Assembly (NCBI GenBank): GCA_022340775.1
Contig: JAJDNH010000004.1
Span: 1-42,702 of the forward strand
Source: Acidobacteriota bacterium
GTDB lineage: Bacteria > Acidobacteriota > Thermoanaerobaculia > Thermoanaerobaculales > Sulfomarinibacteraceae
Direction of reading: 5' to 3'
Length of the DNA: 42,702 bases
In this document: positions 8,746 to 16,989 of the stretch, piece after piece
How the letters are laid out: each line of letters begins with the position of its first letter
Position numbering within the stretch: the stretch's first letter is position 1
Position numbers and translations under genes: made by a program
Notes under the pieces: model-generated
The model's input: the letters and a program-made list of their open reading frames with translations, nothing else
What the model was told of the DNA's origin: nothing
Database searches by the model: none

Positions 8746-11382
8746 CTAGCGTGCGTCCTTGGCCTTTCTCCGGTGGCCTCCGAACGAGCCCTCCTTCCAG
8801 GCGGCGTCCCACGCCTCCGGCTGCTGCCGCAGGTAGCGGTCGAAAAAGTCGAGCATCAGGGTCCGGTGTCCGACCCAGTTCTTCCAGGTGCCGGCAATGC
8901 CGTGATCCTCACCCGGAAAGGTGACGAGCTCAACGTCGCGGCCGAGGGTGCGGAGGGCGGTGTAGAGCTCCTCGGACTCCGATTCTGGCACGTTGACATC
9001 GGCCTCGCCGTGGAGCAGCAGCAGCGGCGTGTGGATGCGGTCCGCATGGTAGATCGGCGAGTGGCCGGCAAACAGCTTCTCCGCGTTCCACGGGAACGAC
9101 CCAGCCAAGGCCATGTCGCCGTAAGTGTAGCCCCACATTCCGGCCCCCCAGTAGGGGGTGATGTCGCTGATCCCGTACATCGCCACCGCGGCGGCGAAGC
9201 GGTCGCTGGTGCTGATGAGGTACTCGGTCATGAAACCGCCGTAGGATCCGCCGTAGATGCCGACGTGCTTGCCATCGATCTGGGGGTGATCGGCGAGGAA
9301 TGCGTCGATCCCGGCCTGGATGTCGGCCGCCGCCTTCGGACCCCAGTCGTTGACGTGGGCATCGGCAAACCTCAGACCGTAGCCGTAGGCACCGTGCGGG
9401 TTGATGACGAGCACAGCGTAGCCGTTAGCCGCCAACACCTGATGCGTCGTGTTGAAGCGCCGGGTCGTCGGCGTTGCGCCGCCGTAGTAGTAGACGATGA
9501 GCGGGGTCTTGCCGTTGTCGACCTTGACCGTTGGTGGATACCACCAGGCGTCGATCAGGCGCCCGTCGGGCGCCTTGAACGGCGCCTTCTCCGGCACCGA
9601 GATCCGCCAGCTGGTGGCCAGGTCCTGGTTGGGGCGCTCGAGCACGCGCTCCTTGCCGGAGTCGACCTCCATCACCTGGAGCTCTGGCAGGACACCGCGG
9701 TTGGAGGCGACGTACGCCGCCACCAGCCGATCCGGCGAGAGTGTTGGATAGGAGATCGTCTCCGCAATCGTTCCCAGGCGCTCGGCATGCCACGGGGTGG
9801 TGCCCTCATCGAGACGCACGAGGCGTGTGACCGAGCCGTCGGTCGCGGAGGCGATCAGGCCGTGCCCGTTGTGGATCCAGCTCAGCAGATCGCCGCGACC
9901 GATCGTGTACGCCGGTCCCTCGGACTTCGTGACCCGCTCCAGCTTCTTGGTTTCCAGATCGAGAACCCAGATTTCCCTGTTGTAGACGTTGTGCTCATCG
10001 TGCCCGGCTCCCACCTGCTCCGGAGGACCGAAGAACGCCAGCCGTCTGCCGTCCAGGGAGGGGGTCAGGTTTGCCGGGCGGCTCTCCCACCCAGCCACAA
10101 ACGTCTTCACCAGTGTGTCGGTGTTCTTGATCAGGTCGATCCAACGGATCTCGGTCGCGAACCATGGGCGGTCCTGGCGCGGCACGGTGCGCGCGTAGAC
10201 GATGGCCCGCTTGGCAGGTACGAACGCTGCATCGTCCAGCACCCAGTCCCCCGGCGCGGTGAGGCTTCGCCTGGCGCCGGTCGCGACCTCGACCAACCAC
10301 AGGTGGCGTCGCGTCTCGTAGTCCCGCAGCTTCTCACGCAGGGCACGCCGCAGGCGCGCCGCTTTGGGATCTCGCTTCTCGACCTTCACGCCCCGCGCCG
10401 ATGAGATCAGAAGGTGGGTGCCTCCGGGACCGAAGTGGATGAAACCGAGGTCGGGTTCGTCGCGGACGAGGGTATGGAGCGACCTGCTGGCGGCGTCGTA
10501 GAGCACGAGGTTGGTACCGTGCTTCCCCTTCTCCCGCAGCAGCAGGAGGTCGTTCTTCGAGTCCGGCGAGAACGCGACCGGGGATGCCGACGCATCGCCA
10601 ATCGAGGAGGCAACGACATTGCCCTCGGAGTCGAGGAGCTCGACCGAGGAGTGGATTCTCCCACCGGTACGGCCTCGGTAGCGGACGCGGCGGGCGATCA
10701 GACGCCCCTCGTAGGCCACGGCAACCGGGCCGATCGACACGATCGCACGCATCTGGTCGAAGCTCGCCGGCACGACCGGGCCGGGGGCATTCCAGGCGAT
10801 CCCCGCCTGCGGCTGGCAGGATACGGCGAGCTGCACCTTGGGAGCCTCGCCACCACTCGAGCGACGCTCGACTCGCGCGAGCACCAGGTGTCGACCGCGG
10901 GCGAGACCCACGGTCGCCTTCAAAGAACCACCCGGTCCCTCATCGAGGCCAGCCTCCAGCTTGCCATCGACGTACAGCGCCCTCGAGTCGGCTCCCTCGA
11001 GCCCGAGCTCGAGATGAGTCCACCGGTCCAGGGTCGGCCGCACCGCCAGCCAGTACACGCCCTGCCGCGGAAGCGAGATCGGCTCGCCGGGGCCAGGCTT
11101 GACCTCGCGCCAGGCCACCGCGCCGGCCGGATCGAGGACCACCTCGTCCCCCGCCTGCGGGTCGGCTGTCACCGTATCGATCTCAGCAACCGGCTCTGTT
11201 CTGGGCACGAGCGGGCCGCTTTCGGTCGCCGCCGCCGGCAGCGGGAGCGGCCCCAGCACCAACAGGCTGTCCGGCGCCGTGGATGCCGGCCCTGCAGCGG
11301 CCGAGGCCACGGCGGACGCCAGAAGCAGACTCACGGCAAGCAGGAGCCTCTTCGAGGATTTCAGCCATGTCGTCCCCCGCAT
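8746..11382 (-). CDS. Secreted S9-family (prolyl oligopeptidase-like) peptidase
   Basis: This 878-aa serine peptidase has an N-terminal signal peptide (KRLLLAVSLLLASAVASAAAG). A central WD40/propeller-like region follows (about 220-610), and an alpha/beta-hydrolase catalytic domain lies at the C-terminus. The nucleophile elbow GIYGGSYGGFMTEY places Ser713. The acid is in LHGEADVNVPESESEELY and the His in FPGEDHGI, in the order Ser-Asp-His of family S9. A further family hallmark is IDAWWYPPTVK...PLIVYYYGGATPTTRRF. The extra N-terminal 200 residues resemble a beta-sandwich and lengthen the protein beyond the usual 650-700 aa. GGGAGGA lies before the ATG. It converges on the DUF3999 gene with a 28-bp gap. 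It probably cleaves short peptides outside the cytoplasm. Confidence 0.9.
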   Translation of the reverse strand: MRGTTWLKSSKRLLLAVSLLLASAVASAAAGPASTAPDSLLVLGPLPLPAAATESGPLVPRTEPVAEIDTVTADPQAGDEVVLDPAGAVAWREVKPGPGEPISLPRQGVYWLAVRPTLDRWTHLELGLEGADSRALYVDGKLEAGLDEGPGGSLKATVGLARGRHLVLARVERRSSGGEAPKVQLAVSCQPQAGIAWNAPGPVVPASFDQMRAIVSIGPVAVAYEGRLIARRVRYRGRTGGRIHSSVELLDSEGNVVASSIGDASASPVAFSPDSKNDLLLLREKGKHGTNLVLYDAASRSLHTLVRDEPDLGFIHFGPGGTHLLISSARGVKVEKRDPKAARLRRALREKLRDYETRRHLWLVEVATGARRSLTAPGDWVLDDAAFVPAKRAIVYARTVPRQDRPWFATEIRWIDLIKNTDTLVKTFVAGWESRPANLTPSLDGRRLAFFGPPEQVGAGHDEHNVYNREIWVLDLETKKLERVTKSEGPAYTIGRGDLLSWIHNGHGLIASATDGSVTRLVRLDEGTTPWHAERLGTIAETISYPTLSPDRLVAAYVASNRGVLPELQVMEVDSGKERVLERPNQDLATSWRISVPEKAPFKAPDGRLIDAWWYPPTVKVDNGKTPLIVYYYGGATPTTRRFNTTHQVLAANGYAVLVINPHGAYGYGLRFADAHVNDWGPKAAADIQAGIDAFLADHPQIDGKHVGIYGGSYGGFMTEYLISTSDRFAAAVAMYGISDITPYWGAGMWGYTYGDMALAGSFPWNAEKLFAGHSPIYHADRIHTPLLLLHGEADVNVPESESEELYTALRTLGRDVELVTFPGEDHGIAGTWKNWVGHRTLMLDFFDRYLRQQPEAWDAAWKEGSFGGHRRKAKDAR

Positions 11383-11472
11383 CGTATCCTCCCTGCTCTC
11401 GACCGCCTGTGGCGGCCGAACGAACGATAGAAGACGGTACCACAGAGAGCCCGGCCCGGATCGTTCACTGCC

Positions 11473-11525
11473 GGAGCGTGTTCCGCCCGCGTTTCTTGGG
11501 TGGACAGGGGAACCTCATCACCTGA
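11473..11525 (+). repeat. GGGTGG/GGGGAACC intergenic element, copy A (no heptamers)
   Basis: The element begins with a decayed hairpin, GGAGCGTG-TTCCGCC-CGCGTTTC. It continues TTGGGTGG-ACA-GGGGAACC-TC-ATCACCTGA. The same modules in the same order occur at 26845-26973 (with a heptamer array inserted between two GGGTGG blocks), and the second half recurs at 37341-37370. Here GGGTGG occurs once and no array is present. It lies between the divergent S9 peptidase and MarR genes. Confidence 0.6.
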
Positions 11526-11578
11526 CTGTCTGGCCGGCACCTGTGACGTCCTCGGTTGTCCACCTCCTCCTCCGCCAC

Positions 11579-11607
11579 TTGACTTCTTATTATTTGTATG
11601 TTACAAC
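11579..11607 (+). promoter_or_regulatory. Promoter of MarR-arsM unit with overlapping palindrome
   Basis: TTGACT (11579-11584) and TACAAC (11602-11607) are separated by 17 nt, in an AT-rich island of otherwise GC-rich DNA. The -10 is only 7 nt from the ATG at 11615, so the transcript would start at or next to the start codon (leaderless). An exact inverted repeat TTGTA-TGT-TACAA (11594-11606) covers the -10, and a second one, ACAA-CTA-TTGT, overlaps it downstream. This is a natural autoregulatory operator for the MarR-type product. Confidence 0.55.
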
Positions 11608-11614
11608 TATTGTC

Positions 11615-12139
11615 ATGAACAAGACGACCACGGCGCACTTGCACACCGAGGAGCCCGCCAGTCGTCTTCAGCGGCTGGTGCAGGCACTCGTCCGCCGCTT
11701 CGCAGTGGCCGAGCGCGCGGAGATCAGCTGCTGCGGCACGACGGTGGCGCAGGCGACCGCTCTGGCGGCGCTCAGCCTGGGCGGGCCAGCGCGTGCCGGT
11801 GACCTCGGGCGCCGTCTCGGCATCGATGCCTCGACCCTCAGCCGCAACCTCGACCGTCTGGAGGCTCGCGGCCTGGTCACACGGGTGGCTGACAGCGGGG
11901 ACGCCCGTGTCCGCCTCGTCGAGCTGACGGTTCCCGGCCGAGATGCCGCAGCCGCAGTTGCAGAGCAGGAAGAGGCTTTCGCGCGCTCGATCCTCGACTA
12001 TTTACCTGATGGAGAAGAGGCTCTTGTGCTGACCGCCCTCGAACGCCTGCTCGACGCGGTCCGCGCCGCTACCACGGACTGCTGCCCGGGCGTCTACGAC
12101 CACCTGTTCAACCGGCAAGAAGACGGGAGGCAATCATGA
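11615..12139 (+). CDS. MarR-family regulator with paired cysteines, upstream of arsM
   Basis: This is a 174-aa winged-helix regulator. The HTH and wing are visible as GGPARAGDLGRRLGIDASTLSRNLDRLEARGLVTRVADSGDARVRLVELT, the classical MarR arrangement. The ORF track starts far upstream at 11099, but the MarR homology begins only at MNKTTTAHL. The promoter -10 lies 7 nt before this ATG, and no Shine-Dalgarno is seen, so I infer a leaderless mRNA. Cys39-Cys40 (EISCCGTT) precede the HTH and Cys156-Cys157 (TTDCCPG) lie near the C-terminus. These pairs could bind As(III) or another thiophilic ligand. The stop overlaps the arsM start by 4 nt, so regulator and methyltransferase are probably co-expressed, with the regulator repressing its own promoter. 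The ligand is inferred, not shown. Confidence 0.85.
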   Translation: MNKTTTAHLHTEEPASRLQRLVQALVRRFAVAERAEISCCGTTVAQATALAALSLGGPARAGDLGRRLGIDASTLSRNLDRLEARGLVTRVADSGDARVRLVELTVPGRDAAAAVAEQEEAFARSILDYLPDGEEALVLTALERLLDAVRAATTDCCPGVYDHLFNRQEDGRQS

Positions 12140-12984
12140 AGAAACGGCCCACGGAGAGCAAGACCGAGAACATGGTCGCCAAAGTGCGGGAGCGCTACGG
12201 ACGAATCGCGGCCGATGCCGGCAGCTGCTGCTCCACGTGTGCAGGCGCGCCTCTTCCCCCTTCGACCGTGCTCGGGTACGACCGCGCCGAGCTCGACTTG
12301 CTCCCCGGCAGCGCCGACCTCGGCCTCGGCTGCGGAGCTCCTCTCGCAGCGCTCGATCTCGCCCCCGGTGAGACGGTCCTCGACCTCGGCTCCGGCCCCG
12401 GTCTCGACGCCCTTCTGGCCGGCCGTCGCGTCGGCCCGGGGGGCCACGTGATCGGCGTCGACATGACGCCCGAGATGCTGCAGCGAGCGCGGGCAGCCGC
12501 CAAGGCAGCAGGCGCCGTCAACGTCGAGTTCCGTGCCGGTCGGCTCGAGGAGCTGCCGGTCGACGATGCCTCCATCGATGCCGTGACCTCCAACTGCGTC
12601 ATCAACCTGGTACCGGACAAGGCCGCCGTCTTCCTCGAAATGGCACGTGTGCTGCGGCCCGGTGGACGGGCAGTGATTTCGGACATCGTGCTCGATGCCC
12701 CGCTGCCGGACGCCGTGCGGGCCGACGTCCTCGCCTACGTCGGCTGCGTCGCGGGGGCGATGGAGCGCGGACCGTACTTCGACCTCCTCCGCACCGCCGG
12801 CCTGGCGGACATCGAGGTACTGCGAGACATCGACTACCTCGGGATGGTCGGCGACGAGGTCCCAGCGGAGATCGCCAGCCTGCTGGAGAGGACCGGCGTC
12901 ACGATCGAGCAGGTGCGCGGTCGGGTTCGCGCCGTCACCTACCGCGCACGCCCTGGAGACCGGGCGCCACGAAGCATTCGTTGA
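12136..12984 (+). CDS. arsM: Arsenite methyltransferase (ArsM-type)
   Basis: This 282-aa SAM-dependent enzyme methylates As(III). The SAM-binding motif is VLDLGSGPGLDALLAGRRVGP, followed by VIGVDMTPEML. The three cysteines needed for As(III) binding in ArsM are all present: Cys66 (GLGCGAP), Cys154 (SNCVINL) and Cys204 (YVGCVAGA). The N-terminal VRERYGRIA...GSCCSTCAG segment with extra cysteines is also usual for the bacterial branch. It overlaps the MarR gene by 4 nt. No arsR, acr3 or arsC is in the window, so this is a regulator-methyltransferase unit rather than a full ars operon. It probably detoxifies arsenic by methylation and volatilisation in the cytoplasm. The family call is strong; related tellurite or antimony use cannot be excluded. 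Confidence 0.9.
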   Translation: MKKRPTESKTENMVAKVRERYGRIAADAGSCCSTCAGAPLPPSTVLGYDRAELDLLPGSADLGLGCGAPLAALDLAPGETVLDLGSGPGLDALLAGRRVGPGGHVIGVDMTPEMLQRARAAAKAAGAVNVEFRAGRLEELPVDDASIDAVTSNCVINLVPDKAAVFLEMARVLRPGGRAVISDIVLDAPLPDAVRADVLAYVGCVAGAMERGPYFDLLRTAGLADIEVLRDIDYLGMVGDEVPAEIASLLERTGVTIEQVRGRVRAVTYRARPGDRAPRSIR

Positions 12985-13056
12985 CGCCGGTCGGCAGCGG
13001 CCACACAATTGCAGAAGGTCAACGCGCCGGTGGGGGTGTTGGTGGTACACCAGGTC

Positions 13057-13326
13057 ATGGGAACGACCGCCTACCTGATCTTCGTGGCAGTCATCGTCGG
13101 CCTCTTCGTCTGGTTCTTCCTACGCTACGTCGTCGGCAAGCGGCGCCTGTCGACAGGCACACGGACCGTCGGCACGGTGATCTTCGAATCGTTCCGGAAC
13201 GCCGATGGGCAGGAGGCGATCGAGGAGATCATGTACATCAAGGAGTCGTGGCAGAAGGAGGACGGCGAGGGCGACGACATCGACCGCCATCAGGGCAAGC
13301 CCGGGTCGACATCGGTCGACAGCTGA
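13057..13326 (+). CDS. Small single-helix membrane protein, unknown function
   Basis: This predicted 89-aa protein has one membrane helix near its N-terminus (AYLIFVAVIVGLFVWFFL). A short polar soluble part follows (GTRTVGTVIFESFRNADGQEAIEEIMYIKESWQKEDGEGDD). The ORF track begins at a TTG (13009); I prefer the ATG at 13057 because it places the helix directly after it, but the ribosome site is poor for either. It follows arsM by about 70 bp on the same strand, so cotranscription is possible. I do not recognise the family, and nothing in the sequence shows a function. Confidence 0.6.
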   Translation: MGTTAYLIFVAVIVGLFVWFFLRYVVGKRRLSTGTRTVGTVIFESFRNADGQEAIEEIMYIKESWQKEDGEGDDIDRHQGKPGSTSVDS

Positions 13327-13348
13327 GTGGAAACGCGGCTCTCGCGTG

Positions 13349-14767
13349 CTACTCGTTGAGCGTGTGGACCGCCTTGCCGAGAGCGGCCTCGACGGCCTCC
13401 TGCAGCGCCTCCGACATTGTCGGATGAGGATGGATGCTGGCCGCTAGGTCCTCGAGAAAGGCGCCCATCTCCAACGCCAAGGTGGCCTCCCCCATCAGCT
13501 CTGAGACGCCGGGGCCAATCGCCGTGATGCCAAGCAGCTGCTTGGTCGTAGCATCGGCAACCACCTTGATGAAGCCTTCGGCAGCGTTCAGCGTCATCGC
13601 CCGCCCATGCGACCGCAGGGGGTAGGTGCCGGTCACGACCTCCAACCCCTGCTCCCGCGCTTCACGCTCGGTGAGCCCCGACCAGGCGATCTCGGGGTCG
13701 GTGTAGACGACCGCGGGTACGGCGACGTTGTCAAAAGCCGCCGGCTCTCCGGCAATCACCTCCGCCGCCACCTTGGCTTCCTGGTACGCCTTGTGCGCCA
13801 GCAAGGCGCCGCCGGCGACGTCGCCGATCGCGTAGATTCCCGGCGCGGTGGTCTGCTGTCGCTCGTCGACCTTGATGAAACCCTTGTCGTCGAACTGAAC
13901 GCCGATTGCCTCGAGGCCCAGACCGGCGCTGTTCGGGACCCGCCCCACCGACACCAGGACCTTGTCCGCTCCCAGCTTGAGCTCCTTGTCGTCCGGGCCG
14001 AGGGCGGTGACGATCGACGGCTCGCCGGGCTCGAAGGCATGCGCGCGGTGGCTCAGGTGAAGCTCGATGCCGAGCTGTTTGAGCCGGCGCTTCATTGCTT
14101 GGGCAACTTCGGGCTCGAGGGTGGGGAAGAGATCCGGAAGGAACTCGACGACCGACACCTTCGAACCGAGCTTGCTGTACACCATCCCGAGCTCAAGCCC
14201 GATATAGCCGGCTCCGATAACCACCAGCCATTCGGGAACCGCTTCCAGCGACAGCGCCTCCCGAGCGCCGATGACTCGCTCACCGTCGATCGGGAAGCCG
14301 GGCAGCGCCATCGGCGACGAGCCGGTGGCGATGACCGCCTGTTCGAACTCGATCTCCGACCGGTCGTCGCCGGTCGTCACCACGATCTTGCGCTCCGACT
14401 CGAAGACCGCCCCGCCGCCGATCAGCTCGACGCCGTTCTTTTCGCACAGGAACTTCACCCCGCCGGTCAGACGCCGTACGATACCGTCCTTCCACTTGAC
14501 CACCTTGGTCATGTCGACTACGAGGCCGTTGGCCGAGATTCCGAGAGCGGCGGCGTGCTCGACCTCGTACTTGAGGTCCGCGGCGTGGATCAACGCCTTC
14601 GAGGGAATGCAGCCCTCGTTAAGGCAGACACCGCCGAGCGTCGGCGCCATCTCGACCAGCACGACGTCCTTGCCGAGCTGGGCGAGACGGATCGCGGCAA
14701 CGTACCCACCCGGGCCCGCACCGATCACGACCACCTGACACCCTCGCGAAACGGATCCTACGACCAT
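13349..14767 (-). CDS. lpdA: Dihydrolipoyl dehydrogenase (E3)
   Basis: This 472-aa FAD disulfide oxidoreductase reoxidises dihydrolipoyl groups of 2-oxoacid dehydrogenase complexes using NAD+. The FAD-binding VVVIGAGPGGYVAAIRLAQLG opens the protein. The redox-active disulfide lies in GGVCLNEGCIPSK (Cys48/Cys53). An NAD-binding GAGYIGLELGMVYSKLG follows, then the second FAD motif YAIGDVAGGALLAHKAY. The catalytic His-Glu pair is in HPHPTMSEALQEAV near the C-terminus. All key residues are intact and the length is normal. It lies on the same strand as the E1/E2 genes, but a plus-strand gene separates it from them, so it is probably transcribed alone and shared by several complexes. TAGGTGA serves as a modest ribosome site. 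Confidence 0.95.
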   Translation of the reverse strand: MVVGSVSRGCQVVVIGAGPGGYVAAIRLAQLGKDVVLVEMAPTLGGVCLNEGCIPSKALIHAADLKYEVEHAAALGISANGLVVDMTKVVKWKDGIVRRLTGGVKFLCEKNGVELIGGGAVFESERKIVVTTGDDRSEIEFEQAVIATGSSPMALPGFPIDGERVIGAREALSLEAVPEWLVVIGAGYIGLELGMVYSKLGSKVSVVEFLPDLFPTLEPEVAQAMKRRLKQLGIELHLSHRAHAFEPGEPSIVTALGPDDKELKLGADKVLVSVGRVPNSAGLGLEAIGVQFDDKGFIKVDERQQTTAPGIYAIGDVAGGALLAHKAYQEAKVAAEVIAGEPAAFDNVAVPAVVYTDPEIAWSGLTEREAREQGLEVVTGTYPLRSHGRAMTLNAAEGFIKVVADATTKQLLGITAIGPGVSELMGEATLALEMGAFLEDLAASIHPHPTMSEALQEAVEAALGKAVHTLNE

Positions 14768-14937
14768 GGTTCACCTACCCCTCGGCGAGCGCCGCAGACG
14801 GCCCCGCCGTTGTAGATCAGTAGAGTACCAGACGCGATCTCGCTCTCTCTTTCCGCATCCGTGAACCCCAGTCACCATGCCATCGACGGAATCCAGCCTC
14901 TTGAGCGCACGTTGGGATGTTCGGAGGAATTCCGATC

Positions 14938-16950
14938 ATGAGATACTACGTGCCTGTGGGCCTGTCCATCGCACTCTTAGTCGGCACTGCAACAGCACAT
15001 CCCTGCAACTGGCCGCAGTTCAACCTCGACGCCGGCCATAGTGGCAACAACACGACGGAGGTCTTTCTCACAGGGGCCAACGCCCCGAGGCTCACGAGCC
15101 TCTTCCAGGTCTCACTGCCGGCAGTTGCCGATGGCGCCCCGGCGTTCCTCGGTCGGGTGCAGACTCTGGACGGGGTCCGCGACCTGTTGTTCGTCACCAC
15201 CAAGGCCGGGCACTGTGTCGCGCTCGATGCCCACAGCGGCGCACAGATCTGGTCGCAGCAGCCCGCGACCGGCCCGAACTACACGACCTCCTCTCCGGCC
15301 GTCGATCCGAACGGTCAGTACGTGTACTCGTACGGCCTTGACGGATATGTCCACAAGTACGCGGTGGGCGACGGCACAGAGGTGACAACGGGCGGTTGGC
15401 CCGAGCTCGCAACTCTCAAGCCATCGGTTGAAAAAGGCTCCTCAGCCCTCTCGATCGTCACCACCGCCTCGGGGGTTTCCTACCTGTACGTCGCGAACGG
15501 CGGTTATCCGGGCGACCAAGGCGATTATCAGGGTCACGTCACGGCGATCCGGCTGTCGGACGGCAGCCAGCACGTGTTCAACGCGGACTGCAGCGACAAC
15601 CCGGTTCACTTCGTCCTCAACGGGACCCCGGATTGCGCGAATGTTCAGTCGGCAATCTGGGCTCGAGTCGGCGTCGTCTACGACCCTGAAACAAACCGCA
15701 TCTTCATGGCTACTGGTAACGGCGTGTTCGATGCCAACAGTGGAGGCTACAACTGGGGGGACAGCGTCTTTGCTCTGAACCCAGACGGCACCGGTAGCGC
15801 GGGCTGGCCACTCGACAGCTACACGCCGACCAACTACGCACAACTCAATGCCGCCGATCTGGACCTGGGCAGCACCGCACCAGCCATCCTCCCGGCCCCG
15901 TCCTACCCCGGTGTGCTTGCGGTCCAGAGCGGCAAGGACAGCCAGCTCCGCATCCTCGATCTCACTGATCTGAGTGGCCAGGGCGGGCCGGGACATGTCG
16001 GTGGCGAGCTCAGCATAACCGCCGTTCCCCAGGGACGAGGGGTGCTCACAGCGCCGGCGGTCTGGGTCAACCCGGCCGATGACTCGACCTGGATCTTCGT
16101 CGCCAACAACAATGGCCTTTCCGGCCTGCGATTGGTACTCGCGCCACCCGCTCCTCCATCGCTTCAGGTCGAGTGGCAGAAGTCCGGAGCTCGGACATCT
16201 CCGGTAATCGGCAACAACGTCCTCTACACGGAAGGCTCGGGCACCTTGGAGGCGCTAGCGCCGACGACAGGGAACGTTCTCTGGAGCACTTCATGGCCCA
16301 GCGTCCACTGGGAGAGCCCGATCGTGATCGAGGGGATCCTGTATGCCACCGATGAGTCCGGACATCTGTCCGCCTACACGGTGTCCGGTGGCTACACCGA
16401 CGTGCCTGAGAGCGACCCCCGTCACGTGTGGGTGGACTTGGTGGGACGTCACGCCATCTCGGCAGGCTGCGGCGGCGGCAGCTTCTGCCCCGCCAAGCAG
16501 GCCTCGAGGGCACAAATGGCCGTTCTGCTTCTGCGTGCTGAGCACGGCGGTTGCTACACCCCGCCACCCGCCACCGGAACGGTCTTCGACGACGTCCCGG
16601 TTGATGCTTTCGCCGCCGCCTGGATCGAGCAGCTGCACAACGAGGGGCTCACAAACGGATGCAGCCCAACTTCGTTCTGCCCGAATGCTGGCACATCGCG
16701 TGCCCAGGCAGCGGTCTTCGTGCTTCGCACCAAGCACGGTCCAAGCTACCAGCCGCCGGCCGCGACCGGAATCTTCGCCGACGTGCCGGTGGGCAGTTTT
16801 GCCGCCGCCTGGATAGACCAGATCTACCGGGAAGGGATAACCGCCGGCTGCGGGACCGACGCCGACGGGCACCTTCTGTTCTGTCCAGACGCCCCGATCC
16901 AGCGTTGGCAGGCATCCTCGTTTCTGTCGAAGGCAGTTGCACTGCAGTGA
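14938..16950 (+). CDS. Exported PQQ-like beta-propeller with three cysteine-bearing SLH repeats
   Basis: The ORF opens at 14917, but GGAGGA sits just before the ATG at 14938, which begins a clean signal peptide (MRYYVPVGLSIALLVGTATAH). That gives 670 aa. Residues from about 25 to 490 look like a PQQ/WD-type propeller, with repeated blocks such as LLFVTTKAGHCVALDAHSG and YVYSYGLDGYVHKYAVGDG. The C-terminal 180 residues hold three S-layer-homology repeats: YTDVPESDPRHVWVDLVGRHAISAGC, FDDVPVDAFAAAWIEQLHNEGLTNGC and FADVPVGSFAAAWIDQIYREGITAGC. Each continues to an FCP motif, so each repeat carries a Cys pair. The protein is probably displayed on the surface or in the periplasm. There is no PQQ-dehydrogenase active site that I can see, so a binding or structural role is likelier. 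Confidence 0.82.
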   Translation: MRYYVPVGLSIALLVGTATAHPCNWPQFNLDAGHSGNNTTEVFLTGANAPRLTSLFQVSLPAVADGAPAFLGRVQTLDGVRDLLFVTTKAGHCVALDAHSGAQIWSQQPATGPNYTTSSPAVDPNGQYVYSYGLDGYVHKYAVGDGTEVTTGGWPELATLKPSVEKGSSALSIVTTASGVSYLYVANGGYPGDQGDYQGHVTAIRLSDGSQHVFNADCSDNPVHFVLNGTPDCANVQSAIWARVGVVYDPETNRIFMATGNGVFDANSGGYNWGDSVFALNPDGTGSAGWPLDSYTPTNYAQLNAADLDLGSTAPAILPAPSYPGVLAVQSGKDSQLRILDLTDLSGQGGPGHVGGELSITAVPQGRGVLTAPAVWVNPADDSTWIFVANNNGLSGLRLVLAPPAPPSLQVEWQKSGARTSPVIGNNVLYTEGSGTLEALAPTTGNVLWSTSWPSVHWESPIVIEGILYATDESGHLSAYTVSGGYTDVPESDPRHVWVDLVGRHAISAGCGGGSFCPAKQASRAQMAVLLLRAEHGGCYTPPPATGTVFDDVPVDAFAAAWIEQLHNEGLTNGCSPTSFCPNAGTSRAQAAVFVLRTKHGPSYQPPAATGIFADVPVGSFAAAWIDQIYREGITAGCGTDADGHLLFCPDAPIQRWQASSFLSKAVALQ

Positions 16951-16989
16951 CCTGTACCTGAGCCGGCCCGCACCGGTCGAGAGCGCCAG

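Noticed and set aside
8773-10404. 543-aa plus-strand ORF opposite the S9 peptidase
   Set aside because: Antisense shadow of a gene with a full catalytic triad; the translation has no family pattern and is rich in Arg/Val/Gly, as expected from GC-rich antisense frames.
13607-14815. 402-aa plus-strand ORF opposite lpdA
   Set aside because: Antisense shadow of the dihydrolipoyl dehydrogenase gene.
14938-16950. PQQ-dependent alcohol dehydrogenase
   Set aside because: The propeller repeats are similar, but the active-site features and adjacent Cys-Cys pair of quinoprotein dehydrogenases were not seen, and the C-terminus is SLH.
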